Source of the DNA: Phaeosaccion multiseriatum
Taxonomy: Eukaryota; Ochrophyta, other classes
NCBI GenBank assembly: GCA_965112735.1
Contig: OZ218953.1
Span: forward strand, 620,001-684,000
Length of the DNA: 64,000 nucleotides
Reading direction: 5' to 3'
Shown here: positions 1 to 12,670 of the stretch, one piece after another
Layout: every line of letters begins with the position of its first letter
Numbering within the stretch: position 1 is the stretch's first letter
Notes under the pieces: generated by a model
Databases searched by the model: none
The model's input: only the letters and a program-made list of their open reading frames with translations
What the model was told of the DNA's origin: nothing
Made by a program: the position numbers and the translations under genes

Positions 1-1680
1 CGCGAGACAGGGTCCGAAGGGGGGGAGATGGAGAAGGAGGCTTTCGTGCGCGTGCTGCAGAGCGACGGGGACGAGGCAAACCTCAGCGACTTGTTCGTGG
101 GGGATGAGTTTCAGTGCGCGGTGCTCGCAGAGGTGCTGCAGCAGGGCAATGTACACAAGTCTTCACTGGTGCTGCGAGGCAATCACATAAGGTAGGATAG
201 AGGAGATTCAGTGTCGGATGAAATAATGGTTGTGGATGGTGTGGCTATGATGGTTGCTGCCGTGGAGTCTGATGTGTGAGTATTCGTGGAAGAAAAGACA
301 AAAGACAAACCTCTCCTTCTTCCTCTCTCTGTCGCTTCCTTTCTCACCTTCATCTCTCTCTCGCTCCTCAGTTCGGACGGCATCGTGCGGCTATCGGACG
401 CGCTCAAAGGAGACCACATGATCTCGGAACTTTCCCTGGAGTGGAACAACATAGGTGCGTTCCCACCACATCGCCTTTGTTGTGCACCTCTAGGTGTGCC
501 TGCCAAGGCTCCAATGCAACAAGCCCTCACAGCGAACAATGCACGTGGGCCGGCCGCACGTTCGCAACTCGCTGGGCTATCTCCTTGACATACAATCGCC
601 CTGCATATCTTGTTCTCTTCTTGTCTTCGCTCGCCCGACGGGAGGCAGGCACCTTCGACCATGGGGTGGAGGCACTCGCGAACGTTCTGGAGGTGAACAG
701 GACGCTAGAGAAGCTCGACCTTCGCAACAACAGCGTCAGCGCCACGGGAGCCAAGGCCTTGGCCAGAGCGCTGCGGAGCAATAGCACGCTCAAGGCGCTC
801 GACCTGAGGTACTGAGGTGTGGAGGGAGCAACAGGGTTCGGGAGGAGGGAGGAGGGAGGAGGGGTGAGATCACCAATGTTCCTCCTGCCCCAGCAGAGAC
901 TCAAAGGACGACGGTTGCGGGGTGCTCAGCATGCGATGCCCTCCTCCTCGAGCTTTCGTGAAGGCTTGATGGAATTCTTTCCTCTCCCTTTTCGAGATGC
1001 TCATCTCCTCCTCCTCCTCCTCCTCCTCCTCCTCCTCCTCCTCCTCCTCCTCCTCCTCCTCCTCCTCCTCCTCCTCCTCCTCCTCCTCCTCCTCCTCCTC
1101 CTCCTCCTCCTCCTCCTCCTCCTCCTCCTCCTCCTCCTCCTCCTCCTCCTCCTCCTCCTCCTCCTCCTCCTCCTCCTCCTCCTCCTCCTCCTCCTCCTCC
1201 TCCTCCTCCTCCTCCTCCTCCTCCTCCTCCTCCTCCTCCTCCTCCTCCTCCTCCTCCTCCTCCTCCTCCTCCTCCTCCTCCTCCTCCTCCTCCTCCTCCT
1301 CCTCCTCCTCCTCCTCCTCCTCCTCCTCCTCCTCCTCCTCCTCCTCCTCTCCCTCCTCCTCCTCCGCTACCACCCGCCAGATGGAATGAAATCGGCACCG
1401 ACGGAGGCAGAGCCTTTAGGGATCTTCTGGACACCAACTCAACCCTCTCGGATCTCCAGCTATCTGGAAACCAGGCGAGTGTCTGAGTGTGAGATGTGAC
1501 TGGGGTTGCCTTCCTTCCTGACAAGCCAACCAACGAGGGCTTCTCTTCGGCCCTCCGGATAAGCACAGCGAGCACATCTCTCTCTGCCTCCCTTGTCTCT
1601 CTCTCTATCTGTCTCCCTTCTCGCTCTCTCTCTCTCTCTCTCTCTCTGTCTCCCTTGTCTCTCTCTCTATCTGTCTCCCT

Positions 1681-1716
<36 letters not shown>

Positions 1717-4424
1717 CCTTGTCTCTCTCTCTCTCTCTGTCTCCCTTCTCGCTCTCTCTCTCTCTCTCCCTCTGTCTCTCTCTCTCTCTCTCTATCTGTC
1801 TGTCTCTCTCTCCTCTGTACGGCTTCCCCCACCCATCGCCTCTCCCTCCATTGGCGGCTACCATACCGTATCGTCTAACACGGCCTAAACAAAACTGAAA
1901 CTTGAAACTTTCTGCAGGTGGAAGACGCCCTACTGGAGAACCTGGAGGCCGCTGTGGCGGACAGAGACTCTCGCCTCGCTGCCCATGTGTCTCTGAAGGA
2001 TGACTTGCACACGGCGAGAGAGAGGGCAGACACTCTCGAAGCGAGGTTGAGGAAGCAGATGCGGCAGGAGGAGGAACTACGGAGGGAGGAGAGCAGCGCG
2101 GAGCAGAAGTGGCAGCTGGAGCTCGCGGCCAGGAGGGAGGAGAGCATCGCGATCAAGGCGGAGAGCGACCGCCAGCTGCAGGGTGAGGGGGAGGGTTGAA
2201 ATAGAGTAGAGGAGAGGCGTATGGGCAGGGCAGAGGTGTATGGGCAGAGCAGAGGCGTTTGACAGAAATGAGCGAAGCAGAGTGATAGGATGGGGAAGAG
2301 GGTCGGACGGGAAGGGAAAGGGGCATGACAGGTGCGGCGGCGAAGGCCAGTGTCTCTGCCCTTCAGCAGCGAAGGCGACAGCATAGCCTAATTTCTTGGG
2401 CATGATCTCAACGATAGCCGTTCCCTCCCTCTCTCCCTCCTCCCCTCCCTCCGTCCCTTCCCCCGTCCCTCCCTCCCTTCCCTTATATTATGACTACTGC
2501 GAGGGTAGCTTCTGCCCAACAAGTGGCCCAAATGGAGGAGGAGGTGATTCACGAGAGAGCAAAGGTTGTGGACTTGACCGACAAGCTTGAAAAGTACGTG
2601 TGCATTACGTGTGCATTACGTGTGCATTGACTTTGGACCCGCTGTGACCCTCAAGCCTGTAGTCCCAAGACAGTGGTGGGGGCATTGGACGGTGTCACGG
2701 AAGCTTCTTTCATCTACTCTCTCTCTCTCTCGGTCTTGCACTCTCTCTTGCTCTCTCCCCCTCTCTCCGTCTCCCCTCCCCGCCCTCCCACCCTCTCTCT
2801 CTCCCTCCCCTCCCCTGCATCGCCCGTCTAAACTCTAAGTGTGCCGTGCCGTGCTGTGTTTTGTGCATTGTGCACTTGGGTACAGGGCTGTGGAGAAGGG
2901 CAAGGACCTTGCTGATAACTTGGAGAGGACAAAGGAGACAGCTATGGAGGTGCGGAACGGCCAGGCGTGGCACAGAAGAGCAGAGAGAGGGGGGAAGGGG
3001 AGAGGGAGAGGGAGAGGGAGAGGGAGAACGATAGAGGGTAGGGGAAGAGGGGGAGGAGAGAGAGGGAGAGTGAAGAGAGGGACAAAGAGAGAAGAGGGAG
3101 GAGAGGGAGAGAGAGGGATAGGAAGAAAGAGAGAGAGATGGAAAAGGAGAAAGAGAGAGGGGGGGAGAGAGAGGTAGGAGAGAGCGGGAGAGTGAAGAGG
3201 AGGGAGAGGGAGAAAGAAAGAGAGAGGAGAGGAAGAGAGAGAGGGACAGAGAGAAAGAGAGAGGGACGGAGGGAGGGAGAGGGAGAAAGAGGGATGCGAG
3301 AGAGGGAGTGTGAAGAAGGAGAGAGCGCGCCCATCATTCGCACCCCAACGCACCCCTCTGGTCCTCTGGTTTGTTCCTTCCCTCCTTTCTGCCCCTCCCC
3401 CCCCTCCACACCCCCTTTACTTCGTCTCTCTGGTGCCCTGTCACCCTTGCATCTTACACATCAGACTAAGCGAGAGCTCAGTCGCCAACTGGAGAAGCTG
3501 ACTCTGAGTGTGGACAGCGCCAATGAGGACAGAAGGACCACTCAGAGGGAACTTGAGCACATCCGGGAGGTGCTCGAGAAGGAGATTGAGGAGGTCAAGG
3601 TGAGAGGAGGGGCAGAGGGCAGGCGGAGAGTAGGGAGGGGAGAGGGGGGGCATTCATGGGCTTTTGGCTTGGGTATCCCATCGCCGAGCCCTCCGTCGCT
3701 CTCCCTCTCCTCTCTTTTTCTTTCTCTCTGTGTCGCTGTCTCTCTCTTTCCCTTCCCCTCTCACCTCCTCCCCCCCCCCCTTCTCGCTCCATGTACGACA
3801 TCACGACATCACAACCCGTTACGCCTGTGCACAGGAGGAGAATCGCAAGCTCAGTGTGGAGAACGACGCCCTCAAGCGAGCGGCACGGAGGGAGGCAGCC
3901 ATCCACGAGCAAGCCCACGCCAACTTGGAGACCTCAGCAGCGGAGGTGAGGGGCGGGGGAGGAGGGACGGGAGGAGGGAAGGGGAGAGGCAGGGAGGAGG
4001 GAGGGAGGGAGGGAGTGGTCGATTGGCGCAGGGAGAATCGCGGCTGTGTGATTCCAAAGCGAGGGTAGCGTAGACTAATACTGAGACCCCACACTTACAG
4101 TCACCACGACCCTTCCTGCTGCCTCTTCTACTCCCTCTCGGCCCTCTGTCTACCGCCCGCTGGGCGCTGGCCTCTACCTGGCCCATGGCGTGAATGACCA
4201 ACGTCCCTACTCACAGGTTCGGCTGCTGAAGGAGAGGATCGACGAGCACTCGGGGATGCTCAGCAAGGCTGCTGCGGACGGGAAGGCCCAGGTGGGTGGG
4301 TGGGTGGGTGGGGTGGGATGGGGCGGCGTAAACATTCCTTGTGCTTGATCTTCATGTCGACCCGCCCACCCGACCAATTGTGTGACCTCGAGCACTGACA
4401 CACTGTCTGTGGGGTGGCCTTGTC

Positions 4425-4460
<36 letters not shown>

Positions 4461-6839
4461 ATGTGTGTGTATGTGCGCGCATGTGTGTGTGTGTTGGCGC
4501 GTGTGTGTGCGTGCGTGCGCGTGCGTTTGTATGTGTGTGTGTCGTGCGTGTGTGTGTGGCTCCAGGTGGAGGACACTCGGCGGATGTACGAAGAGCGAAT
4601 CGAGGCTGTAAAGAGAGACTGCGACACTCGCATCAGAGCTGCAGACGAAAGGTAACGTAGAGACCAACAGGGGAGGGAGCTCAAACCCGAAGGGCACAGG
4701 CACAGGTGCTGCAGGGGAGAGAAGAAGAGCGGCAGCGGTGACGTTACCGTCGAAGCACTGAGTGATGAAACGAACACAAAGCAGAATGAGAGAGTTCCCT
4801 TCCAACCCGCTTCACCCCCTCTCTCTTGCAGGGCGAAGGAGTCGGAGTACGAGCGCCAGAGGGCAGAGACGTCGAGGCAGGCCGCCCACAGAGACCTCAC
4901 CAAGCTGCAGGTGAGCGGGTTGGTGATACGCCACACAGTGCAGGTCACCACGACTTGTGCCTTCCCTGCTGTAGCAATCGGCGCGGTGCGGCTGCTGGAT
5001 CTCCTACTGCCCAGCATGATGTCCATCTCTCTCATGATTCTCTCTCTGGATCTCCCCCTGCCTGCCATCTCCTGCCATCCCCTGCCATCCCCTTCCACCC
5101 CCGATCTTATTTCCTGCCTTCCCCCACACCACCCCCTGCCATCCCCTGCCATCCCCTGCCATCCCTCGGCAGGTGCACGTGGAGGACAAGCTCTCTGAGC
5201 ACGAGCGGAGAGCCGCAGGGGACGCACAGAAGAAGTTCGACTTGGAGCTGAGTGAGCTCAACGAGCGACTAGAGACGGTGCAGAAGGTAAGCGCGAGGAG
5301 GCGTACTTCATCTGTCTCGCTCGCTCTCTCTCACACACACACACGCTTTCTCTCTGACGCACTCTGTCTCTTTCTCTCTCTGGCATCTCATTCGTCCCCC
5401 AACTTTCTGAAAGCTTCCTCCCCCCTCCTCTCCCCTCCCTCTCCCCTTCTCCTCTCCCCTCTTCCCCTCTCCCCAGGCCCGCGACTTGCAAGCGACGGCT
5501 GTGAAGGACCAAATGGCGGTACTCGAAGACCTTCGCTCCTCCTCGGCCCTCGAGCTGAGGGAGTACGGCAACGAGCTAGGTGAGTGAGGCGAAGGGAGGG
5601 GAAGGACGCAGGGCGAGGGAAGGAGGAGAGTGTATGTAGGTGTGCGCCAGCGAAGGAGGGAGGGATGGAGGAAGGGGCGAGGGCTGAGGAGGAGGGCACG
5701 ACGAGGGACGGAGCTGTCTCCCGACTCTAAATGGGGCCAATACGCAACCACTGGAGCTGTTTCTTCCTTCTCTTCCGTAGCTTTACTCATGCCCCTCCTT
5801 GCTGACCGACGGACACTTGTTTCGCATTTCCCCTTCCTTCCTCTGGCGCCTCCCGGCCTCCCTCTCACCTTTTGCAGTGAAGCTCCGGGCCAGCCTCGAG
5901 AGCGCTCACGAAACGTCACGGCAGCACGAAGGTGAGTGCGTGTGTGTCTGCGTGCACATAGCCGTGTATGCGTGCGTGCGTGCGTGCGTGTGTGTGTGCG
6001 TATCATTTCCTCATCGTATCATCCCCAGCCCTCTCACTTGCTCCGCCCTAGCAGGGTGCAATAACTCTCCCCCCTCCCTCCCTCACTCACTCACTCACTC
6101 TCCCACTCACTCTCACACTCACTCCCTTCCTCCCTTTCTTCCCTCTCCAGGCCGTACATCAAGGCTGCAGACGGACTTGAACGTCGCCACACGCAAGTTC
6201 GAAAACGCACAGGCCAAAGTGGACGAGCTCGAGAGAGACCGTGCTCACATGGCCGACGTTCAGAGCACCAACATGGACAAGGTACGTGAGTGGAACGCCT
6301 TCTTCTTGTCTTGTTAGAGGTTGGAAGTCGATGGCCCTCATCGATGCGCAAAGAAGGAAGGCACTGCATGGCTGGCGCTCGACTTCAACAGCCTGGCGAC
6401 GGGCGGTGCCCTGCACTACCACGGTACCATATTACCAACGCGCTTGGGGATGTTGCTGATGCTTGAAAGTGAGATTGATCTCACTCTGCCTAACCCACCC
6501 CCCTCGCTCTCCTCCTCCCCCCCGTTTGGTGACCGTGCCATACGCCCTCTGCTATCACCACCCCCTGTCTACTGCCATCCCCTGCCTTCTTAGCTGCTGC
6601 TGCAACACTCTCTGGAACTCAAGGCCTCAGAGCGACAAGTGACAGAGACAAGGGCCTTAGTCGCCAAGTTGGAGAGCCAACTGCGAGAGAGGGAGGAGGA
6701 CCTCACCACGCAACGGCAGCAACACCAGCACTCACTCAACGCGTTGGAGAAGGGGGTCAGCGCCTCTCTCGCAGAGGCCTTCCACTCCGCCCGCAGCAGA
6801 GAGCAATTTGTAGTACAGCAGCAGGCGATGTCCTCGTGA
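1..6839 (+). CDS. LRRC45: LRRC45-like leucine-rich repeat and coiled-coil protein (5' partial, 17 exons seen)
   Basis: Exons: 1-191, 372-454, 649-808, 1381-1474, 1918-2182, 2509-2593, 2886-2949, 3465-3599, 3835-3945, 4217-4291, 4566-4651, 4832-4910, 5173-5286, 5477-5579, 5878-5931, 6151-6281, 6594-6839. They give about 691 residues in one continuous frame with matching phases. Residues 1 to about 180 are RI-type LRRs ([34 protein letters not shown]); the rest is one long coiled coil. The LRR order and motifs, such as LEWN followed by LDLRNN and LDLRWN, match animal LRRC45, a centrosome-linker and basal-body protein of similar length (670 aa in human). The frame is open at base 1 and residues there still look like the LRRC45 N-terminus, so the start is probably upstream; the in-frame ATG at 28 is the fallback. 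Intron 4 needs a GC donor at 1475. The family call is by recognition; cellular role is inferred from the family. Confidence 0.85.
1003..1350. repeat. (CCT)n microsatellite, about 115 units, in LRRC45 intron 3
   Basis: An almost uninterrupted CCT/CTC tract lies in the intron between exons 649-808 and 1381-1474. Its six-frame readings (poly-Leu, poly-Ser, poly-Glu, poly-Gly) are not genes: splicing across it restores the LRR (LDLR joined to WNEIG). The tract starts about 195 bp downstream of the donor and ends about 30 bp before the acceptor, where it serves as an extreme polypyrimidine tract. Confidence 0.95.
1576..1816. repeat. (CT)n with GTCTCCCTT interruptions, in LRRC45 intron 4
   Basis: CT-dinucleotide runs alternate with a CTGTCTCCCTTGTCTC-type unit repeated several times. 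It lies in the GC-AG intron 1475-1917. No coding signal. Confidence 0.9.
2975..3325. repeat. GA-rich purine tract in LRRC45 intron 7
   Basis: About 350 bp of nearly pure A/G (GAGAGG, GGGAGA, AGAAAG units) just after the donor at 2950. The intron ends at 3464 with a pyrimidine-rich acceptor. No coding signal. Confidence 0.9.
4424..4560. repeat. (GT)n microsatellite in LRRC45 intron 10
   Basis: Imperfect GT/GTGC run directly before the acceptor of the exon at 4566, with a short CTCCAG as the only pyrimidine stretch. Confidence 0.9.
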
Positions 6840-6950
6840 CGAGAAGGGAGTGTGAAGCTCTGTCGTCGTCATTTCTACTTCCTTCCTTCAATCATCTCAC
6901 TGACTGAAGTACAATGGATTGATGGCCCGCGCCCCCACCACCACCACCAC

Positions 6951-6985
<35 letters not shown>

Positions 6986-7041
6986 CCGTCTGTTCCCTGA
7001 GTCAGTCAGTCAGTCAGTCCGTCCGTCCGTCAGCCAACCTC
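6840..7041. other. Tail-to-tail intergenic spacer, LRRC45 / kinesin
   Basis: A 202-bp gap between two convergent stop codons. It holds (CAC)n and (CAG)n at about 6936-6981 and CAGT/CCGT tandem units at about 7000-7030. No conventional AATAAA signal was seen for either gene. Confidence 0.7.
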
Positions 7042-10000
7042 TTACCCCGCTCCCGCCCTCTCTGCTGCTCTCGCCGCGCCCTTCCTTCCCGTCGATCGGC
7101 CCATGGCCCTCCTTTGCGCCATCTCAAACTCAAACTGAGCAGCCTGTTTGGTGGCCTTGTCACTAGCGGTGCCCCTGGGCCTCGAATTGTAACTGTCATT
7201 GCCCTTGTCATGGTCAGTGCTATTTGCGCCCTCGCTCTCGCCTTCGCCCTCGCCCTTGCTTGTGGCGCCCCGTTGTGGTGGTCGATTCCTCTCCCTCAGC
7301 CAATTCTGAAACGCCGCCGCCAGCTCTGTCCACAGGTGCACCTTCCTGTGCTGCAAATACTTGACCTCTGCCTGCAGGGCCTTGAGCTCCCCAAACTTAG
7401 CTCTGTAACGCCGCTTGGCCTCCGTCAGTCTCCTTGCTGCTGTGTCTAGAGGCGTTGGTGGTACGGCACCCATCCCCTCTGTTGCCTCTCCCGGTTGTTC
7501 TACTACAGCGCCCCCCGCCTCGCTGTCGCCGCCTTCGCCTCCTCCGCCTTGCCCCCCCCCGTTGTCATTGTCGAGCTCCCCCATCTAACCACCACGTTGC
7601 ACACACATACCGCAAAGGCAAAAAGAGTGGGGAGCGGCCGAGGAGCGAGGGTTAGAGGTGACTCTTAAGGCCTTCAGACCAGTTCGACGACGCGGAAGAC
7701 GGGGCGGGGGGGGGGGTCAACCAGATTGGGGATGACTCACGCACGCACGCACGCACATACGCTCGCTCTCACCCACTCACGCACCAGCACGTCGATGTCG
7801 CTCTTAAGGACGTTGATGGTTTGTGCTAGGTCGTTGCTCGCCCTCTTCTGCCGCTTCAGGCAGGCTTTGCACTCGGCTAGCTCGGAGGATAAGTCCTTCC
7901 CTCCCGGCCCCTGCTTGAAGACCTCGAAGGCCGCCTACATGTGTGGTCGAGGAGAGGCAGGGAGAGGCCGAGGACAGGCAGGGAGGTAGACGAACATAGA
8001 CAACAGGCGACATGGGCAGGAGCAGCACAAGGTGAGAACATGCAGAAAGATAAGAGGTACACCGTTATGGGCAGGAACAAAGAAGCGTGAAGGGTCCAGT
8101 CGGGCCCAGTATAGAAAGCGCATATGTTAAGTCATAGGCCCGCAACACCGCGCCCTCACCTCCTGCTGCTTTGTTGAGAGAGCATCCCCTCTTGAGGCTT
8201 TCGTCGCAGCAACAGGAGCAGTTGGTGATACAGCAGCAGAGGGGTGCTGGTGCACGGGGCCAACGGGATCGGATCCACAGTGCGGAGCAACCATGTTTGT
8301 CGCTGCTGCCGGATCACCAATTGCTCCAGGGGATAAGGAAGGAGGTGGGTTTGGGAGGCGATGGCTTGAGGGCGCGTGAGGCGAGTCCTTCTGCTGCTGC
8401 GACGGCTGGCGATACGAGGATGGAGGTCAGAAGCAACACGAGTGGACGAATAAGCGGGAAAGTGGAAGGCTGCAGCACCAACACGCGAAGCTGGCAGCAT
8501 GTCGATATCGAAGGGATCGATACTGACCTGGGTCAATACACTCAAACTGGCACCTACCTTGGAGCCCTTCTGAGGTGCGCCAGACGCTTGCCGCAGTCGA
8601 TGCTGCTGACCAATGTGTTGCTGCCGTGGATGCTGCTTTTTACGGTCTTGCTGCTGTATCACGAACGGCTGTGGCTGCCGCTGCGGCGACCTCGCCTGCT
8701 GCTGCGCCACTGCTGCAGGCGACCCTGCTTCGTGTTCCTCATCATTATTGCTCGGCCTTGGCCTCTTTCCATTGGCACCCGCCTCCCTCCGAGCTCCAGA
8801 TGGCCTGTCGTGGCGCTCCTCCTCGCCCTCCCCCTCACCCTCGAAGAAGCCTAAGCTCAGGCCCAGGTCTCCTCCACTCTCCACCTCCCCGCCTGCAAAT
8901 ACCACGCCCCCCCCCCCCTCGGGGTAGTACTCGGTGTCAGAATAGTACTGCCCATAGGCCTCCATTGCCGCCGTCGGACCACCTGCTATATCACCAACAT
9001 GTTCATTCTTAGGCAAAGCTGTTTCGTCCTCAACTTGTGCTTCCCCTCGCTTGCTTCTCGCCTCCTCTTCTTCCCCTTGCTCTTGCTGCTGCGTCAACAA
9101 CGGCTTCGCTGGACTGGACATGTCTGCGTGCGGGACAGCGATTGTGAAGGTGGGAGGGGGGAAGCTCGCGACACCAGTGAGAGGCGGTGGAGCATATAGC
9201 ACCCCGCCTCCCGTGCAGTAGCCGGTCTCGCGAGCTACAAACTGCGCCATTTCACTCTTGGTCAGCAGCCCCTGCTGCTGCGGCTGCTGCTGCCCCGAGG
9301 GGGGCCTGTCCTTGCTCCTACCTGCCCCCGCTGCCGCTGCCCAGAGGAGCTCTCGCATGAGGCTGAAGACCTGCCGTACTTGGGTCACGCTCACGATACC
9401 CAACTCGACTCCCTCCCCCTCCTCCTCCTCCTCCTCCTCCTCCTCCTCCTCCTCCTCCTCCTCCTCCTGCTCCTCCTCCTCCTCCCCATGCCCTCTATTG
9501 GCACCACTGTGCTTGGGCTGATACTGCAAAAGATAGCGCCCTACTTCCTGCCTGAGCTTCTCCAGGTGCTCCCCAGAGGCAGGCTCGTAGGCGTGGGCGC
9601 GTGTGTGGGGGTCCCTTCCACACATGGCGTCGTGAAGCTCGAGCTCCTCCTTCAGCAGGGCTATGGTCCGCAGTGCCTGGTGTCAGGTGACGGGGTATCG
9701 AGTGTTGACAACAATCATCAAGCCAACACGTCAAGGAGAGAGAGAGAGAGAGAGAGAGAGAACAGCCCCATCAAGGAGGGGGAGCACATGGCCACAATAG
9801 AAAATCAATGCGTCGAGGAGACAGAGAAAGGAGACAGCATGAGGGTATCGAGGGGAATCGAGAGCGAGTGAGTGAGCGGCAAGTCACTCCGAGCCGGACT
9901 CCCCGCTTCGTTTCTTACTGCCGCGCAATCGAAGGGGCACATGCAGTATACAGAAGCATTGCACCACACAGTAGAGACAGATGTCTCAGTCTTGAGAAGT

Positions 10001-12638
10001 CCATCCACACGAATGCCAGGGGGGGGGGGTCACACCAATCATACCCAGTCACTGTCGGAGAACGCCCCTCCCGGCGAGTTCCCCCCCGGGTGAACGAGGA
10101 GCGCGCTCTCGAGGAGCCCTTCTCACCTTTGTGCATGCAGCCCCCCTTCCACTGCCATCCCCTCCCTTCTCACCTTTGCACTTGCCACCCCCCTTCCACT
10201 GCCATCCCCTCCCTTCTCACCTTTGTATATGCCTCCCCCCTTCCACTGCCATCCCCTCCCTCGATCTTGTTGAGCTTAGGCTTGGTGCTGATACACATCA
10301 TTCGCGAGGCGAATTTAAGGGTGGACAGCGTCTGCTGCAGGGAGTCGTCGCGGGGCCACACACACGCGATCATCAGCGTACTGCGCGCACAGATGGTGGT
10401 CGGAGATGGCAGTAGACAGCAGTAGCAGGGTCGAAGGAAAACGAGGTAAGCAGAGGGGTGTTGAGTAGCAAGTATGCACTTGCTCGACATGTGAGGGACG
10501 GTCCCACGCCCGCCCGCACGCACGCCCGCACGCACGCACGCACCGGCAGTTCCCCCCTAGGGAGTCTTGCAGAATGCGCGTGAGTTTGCTCTGCCGGAAG
10601 GGGATGTGGTCTCTTTTGCTGTCTGCGAGAGCCACGGTCACCTTTAGGCGAGACACACGGAGTGGGTGGGTAAAGATGGTGTTAAGGGTGGATGCAGAGG
10701 CGAACAGGCAGGCAGTCTGTCCCCCCCGGCCCCTCGCATCATAGCATCAGGCGCTCAGAGAGAAAGAGGGAGAGGGAGAGGGAGAGAGGGAGAGGTAGAG
10801 AGAGGGAGAGGTAGAGAGAGGGAGAGGGAGAGGGAGAGCGAGAGGGGGAGGGGCTCTCTCTCTCCTACCCCCCTCACAAGACCGGTCAGACGGAAAGGGC
10901 GAGAGGTCTCTTCCCCAACCCCTCTCTTCTTTGTCCTTCCCGTCTCACTTGCTCAAGGAAGGTGAGTGACTTGTTGATGTACGAGGCTTCCTTCTGCACC
11001 CTCCCCTCGGACTTGGTCATGGCGTTTCTCTCGCTCCCCGCTAAGTCAACGATGTTGAGCTTCGAAGTCATGGCTCCTCGGAAACCTCCACCGCCACCCC
11101 CACCAGAGGAGGAGGAGGAGGCCGTCTAAATGGAAGGGAAGAAGGAGAGGGGGGCGGGGGGTGAATGGAGACCAACGGATGAGGCTCGAGTCGAGCACCA
11201 AGAGCTTCCCTCACTCACCCCTCCTCTCGCCTGCCGCCACCACTCACCCTGCCCTCCCCTCGACTGCTGGTCTAACTCACCCCTCACATCCCCGCCCCTC
11301 TTCTCCCCTCCCCGGCTGCCTTCACTCACCCCTCCCCTCGACTGCTGCGTGATGTAGATGGTGTACACCACATGGCTGCGACTCGACGCTTGATTCATCT
11401 GATCACATGATGCACAGGTAGCAATGATACAGTGATGATGAGGCACAAGCCGAACAACAAGCAGGAGTGTACACATCACGCACAGATGGCACGGGGTTGA
11501 GAGGTCAGGAGAGGCAATCGACGGGGGGGGGGCGTTGATGGCTTCTGCAGCGCACTTCCTTCCTTCCTTCCCACACACGCACACACGCACGCATCCACAC
11601 ACTTACACGCACACACAGACCTGGTGCTCTGCGAGAGCTCTGCTCATCTCCGCCTCGAAGAAGAGAGACAAAGCCTCGTCCGCAGAGGAGGCAGCAGCCA
11701 TGGTGAGGCCCTGGGGAGATGTAGCCACGAGGGAGGGTGTCGAGTTTCAGTTTCGTAGACCTTGATCGGTGATCAATGGCAATAATCATATCGAGATATC
11801 GAATGCTCCGAATACTTAAGTGAATGCACTGCATGATTCTTCCTCACGAGAGACGACATGCACAAGTCCTGCCTTGCCTGCGTTGACAAAAAACCCTCCC
11901 ACACAGCCCACTTTACGTAACTTACGTACCTTTACATAGGTAGAGCCATCTGAATGCTCTCGAATCAGCAGGGGGTCCACCCCTGGGTAGGCCGGAGAGG
12001 GCCCGCGCTCCCCGTAGCTGGACCATCGGGGGCCGCCGCTCCCTCGCCGCCTCCCTCCTACAGCAGTTGGTGCTTCGACCCCCGCAGAGGAGCCCTCCTG
12101 CTGGTCGGCAGAGAAGTTGAGAAGGTCGAAGAGTTGCTCGTTGTACAGCTCAAGGGCGCTCATCTGCACGGTGATGGCGGCTTCAGGAGCCATGCGCGAA
12201 CTCTGAAGAAGGAACGGAAAGTGCACGTGTATCCACGGCAGGAGGGATGAGCGGGGGGGGGAGGGAGCGGAGGGGGGAGAGAGGGGTTGGGCGAAGGGAA
12301 GACGGATCACTAGGGCACAAGGGAACGAGAGAGGAACTTCATCCGTCGGACCGAAACTGATGCACTCGGTGGGAGGCACTGAGCATTTGGCGAATATCAA
12401 CTGGCACGACTACACCCACCTCCTGAAAGATGTACTCAATGGCCCGCGCACATATCCCACGATTCCGATAGGTCTGTTTCCTTCCTCCCGTGATGGTGTA
12501 CGTCTTCCCGCTACCCGTCTGCCCACGTGTGTGTGCGTGTAAGGGACAGCCGAGTGGGAGAGAGAGAGGGGCACAGGGTCGTCAGTTGGAGACGCTTGTC
12601 AAGCAGGGTAGGGCAAGCTTCACAAGGCAGTGGTAGAG

Positions 12639-12670
<32 letters not shown>

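Noticed and set aside
819-1575. Long poly-Leu, poly-Ser, poly-Glu and poly-Gly open frames over the CCT tract
   Set aside because: They are six-frame readings of an intronic microsatellite; splicing from 808 to 1381 restores the LRR.
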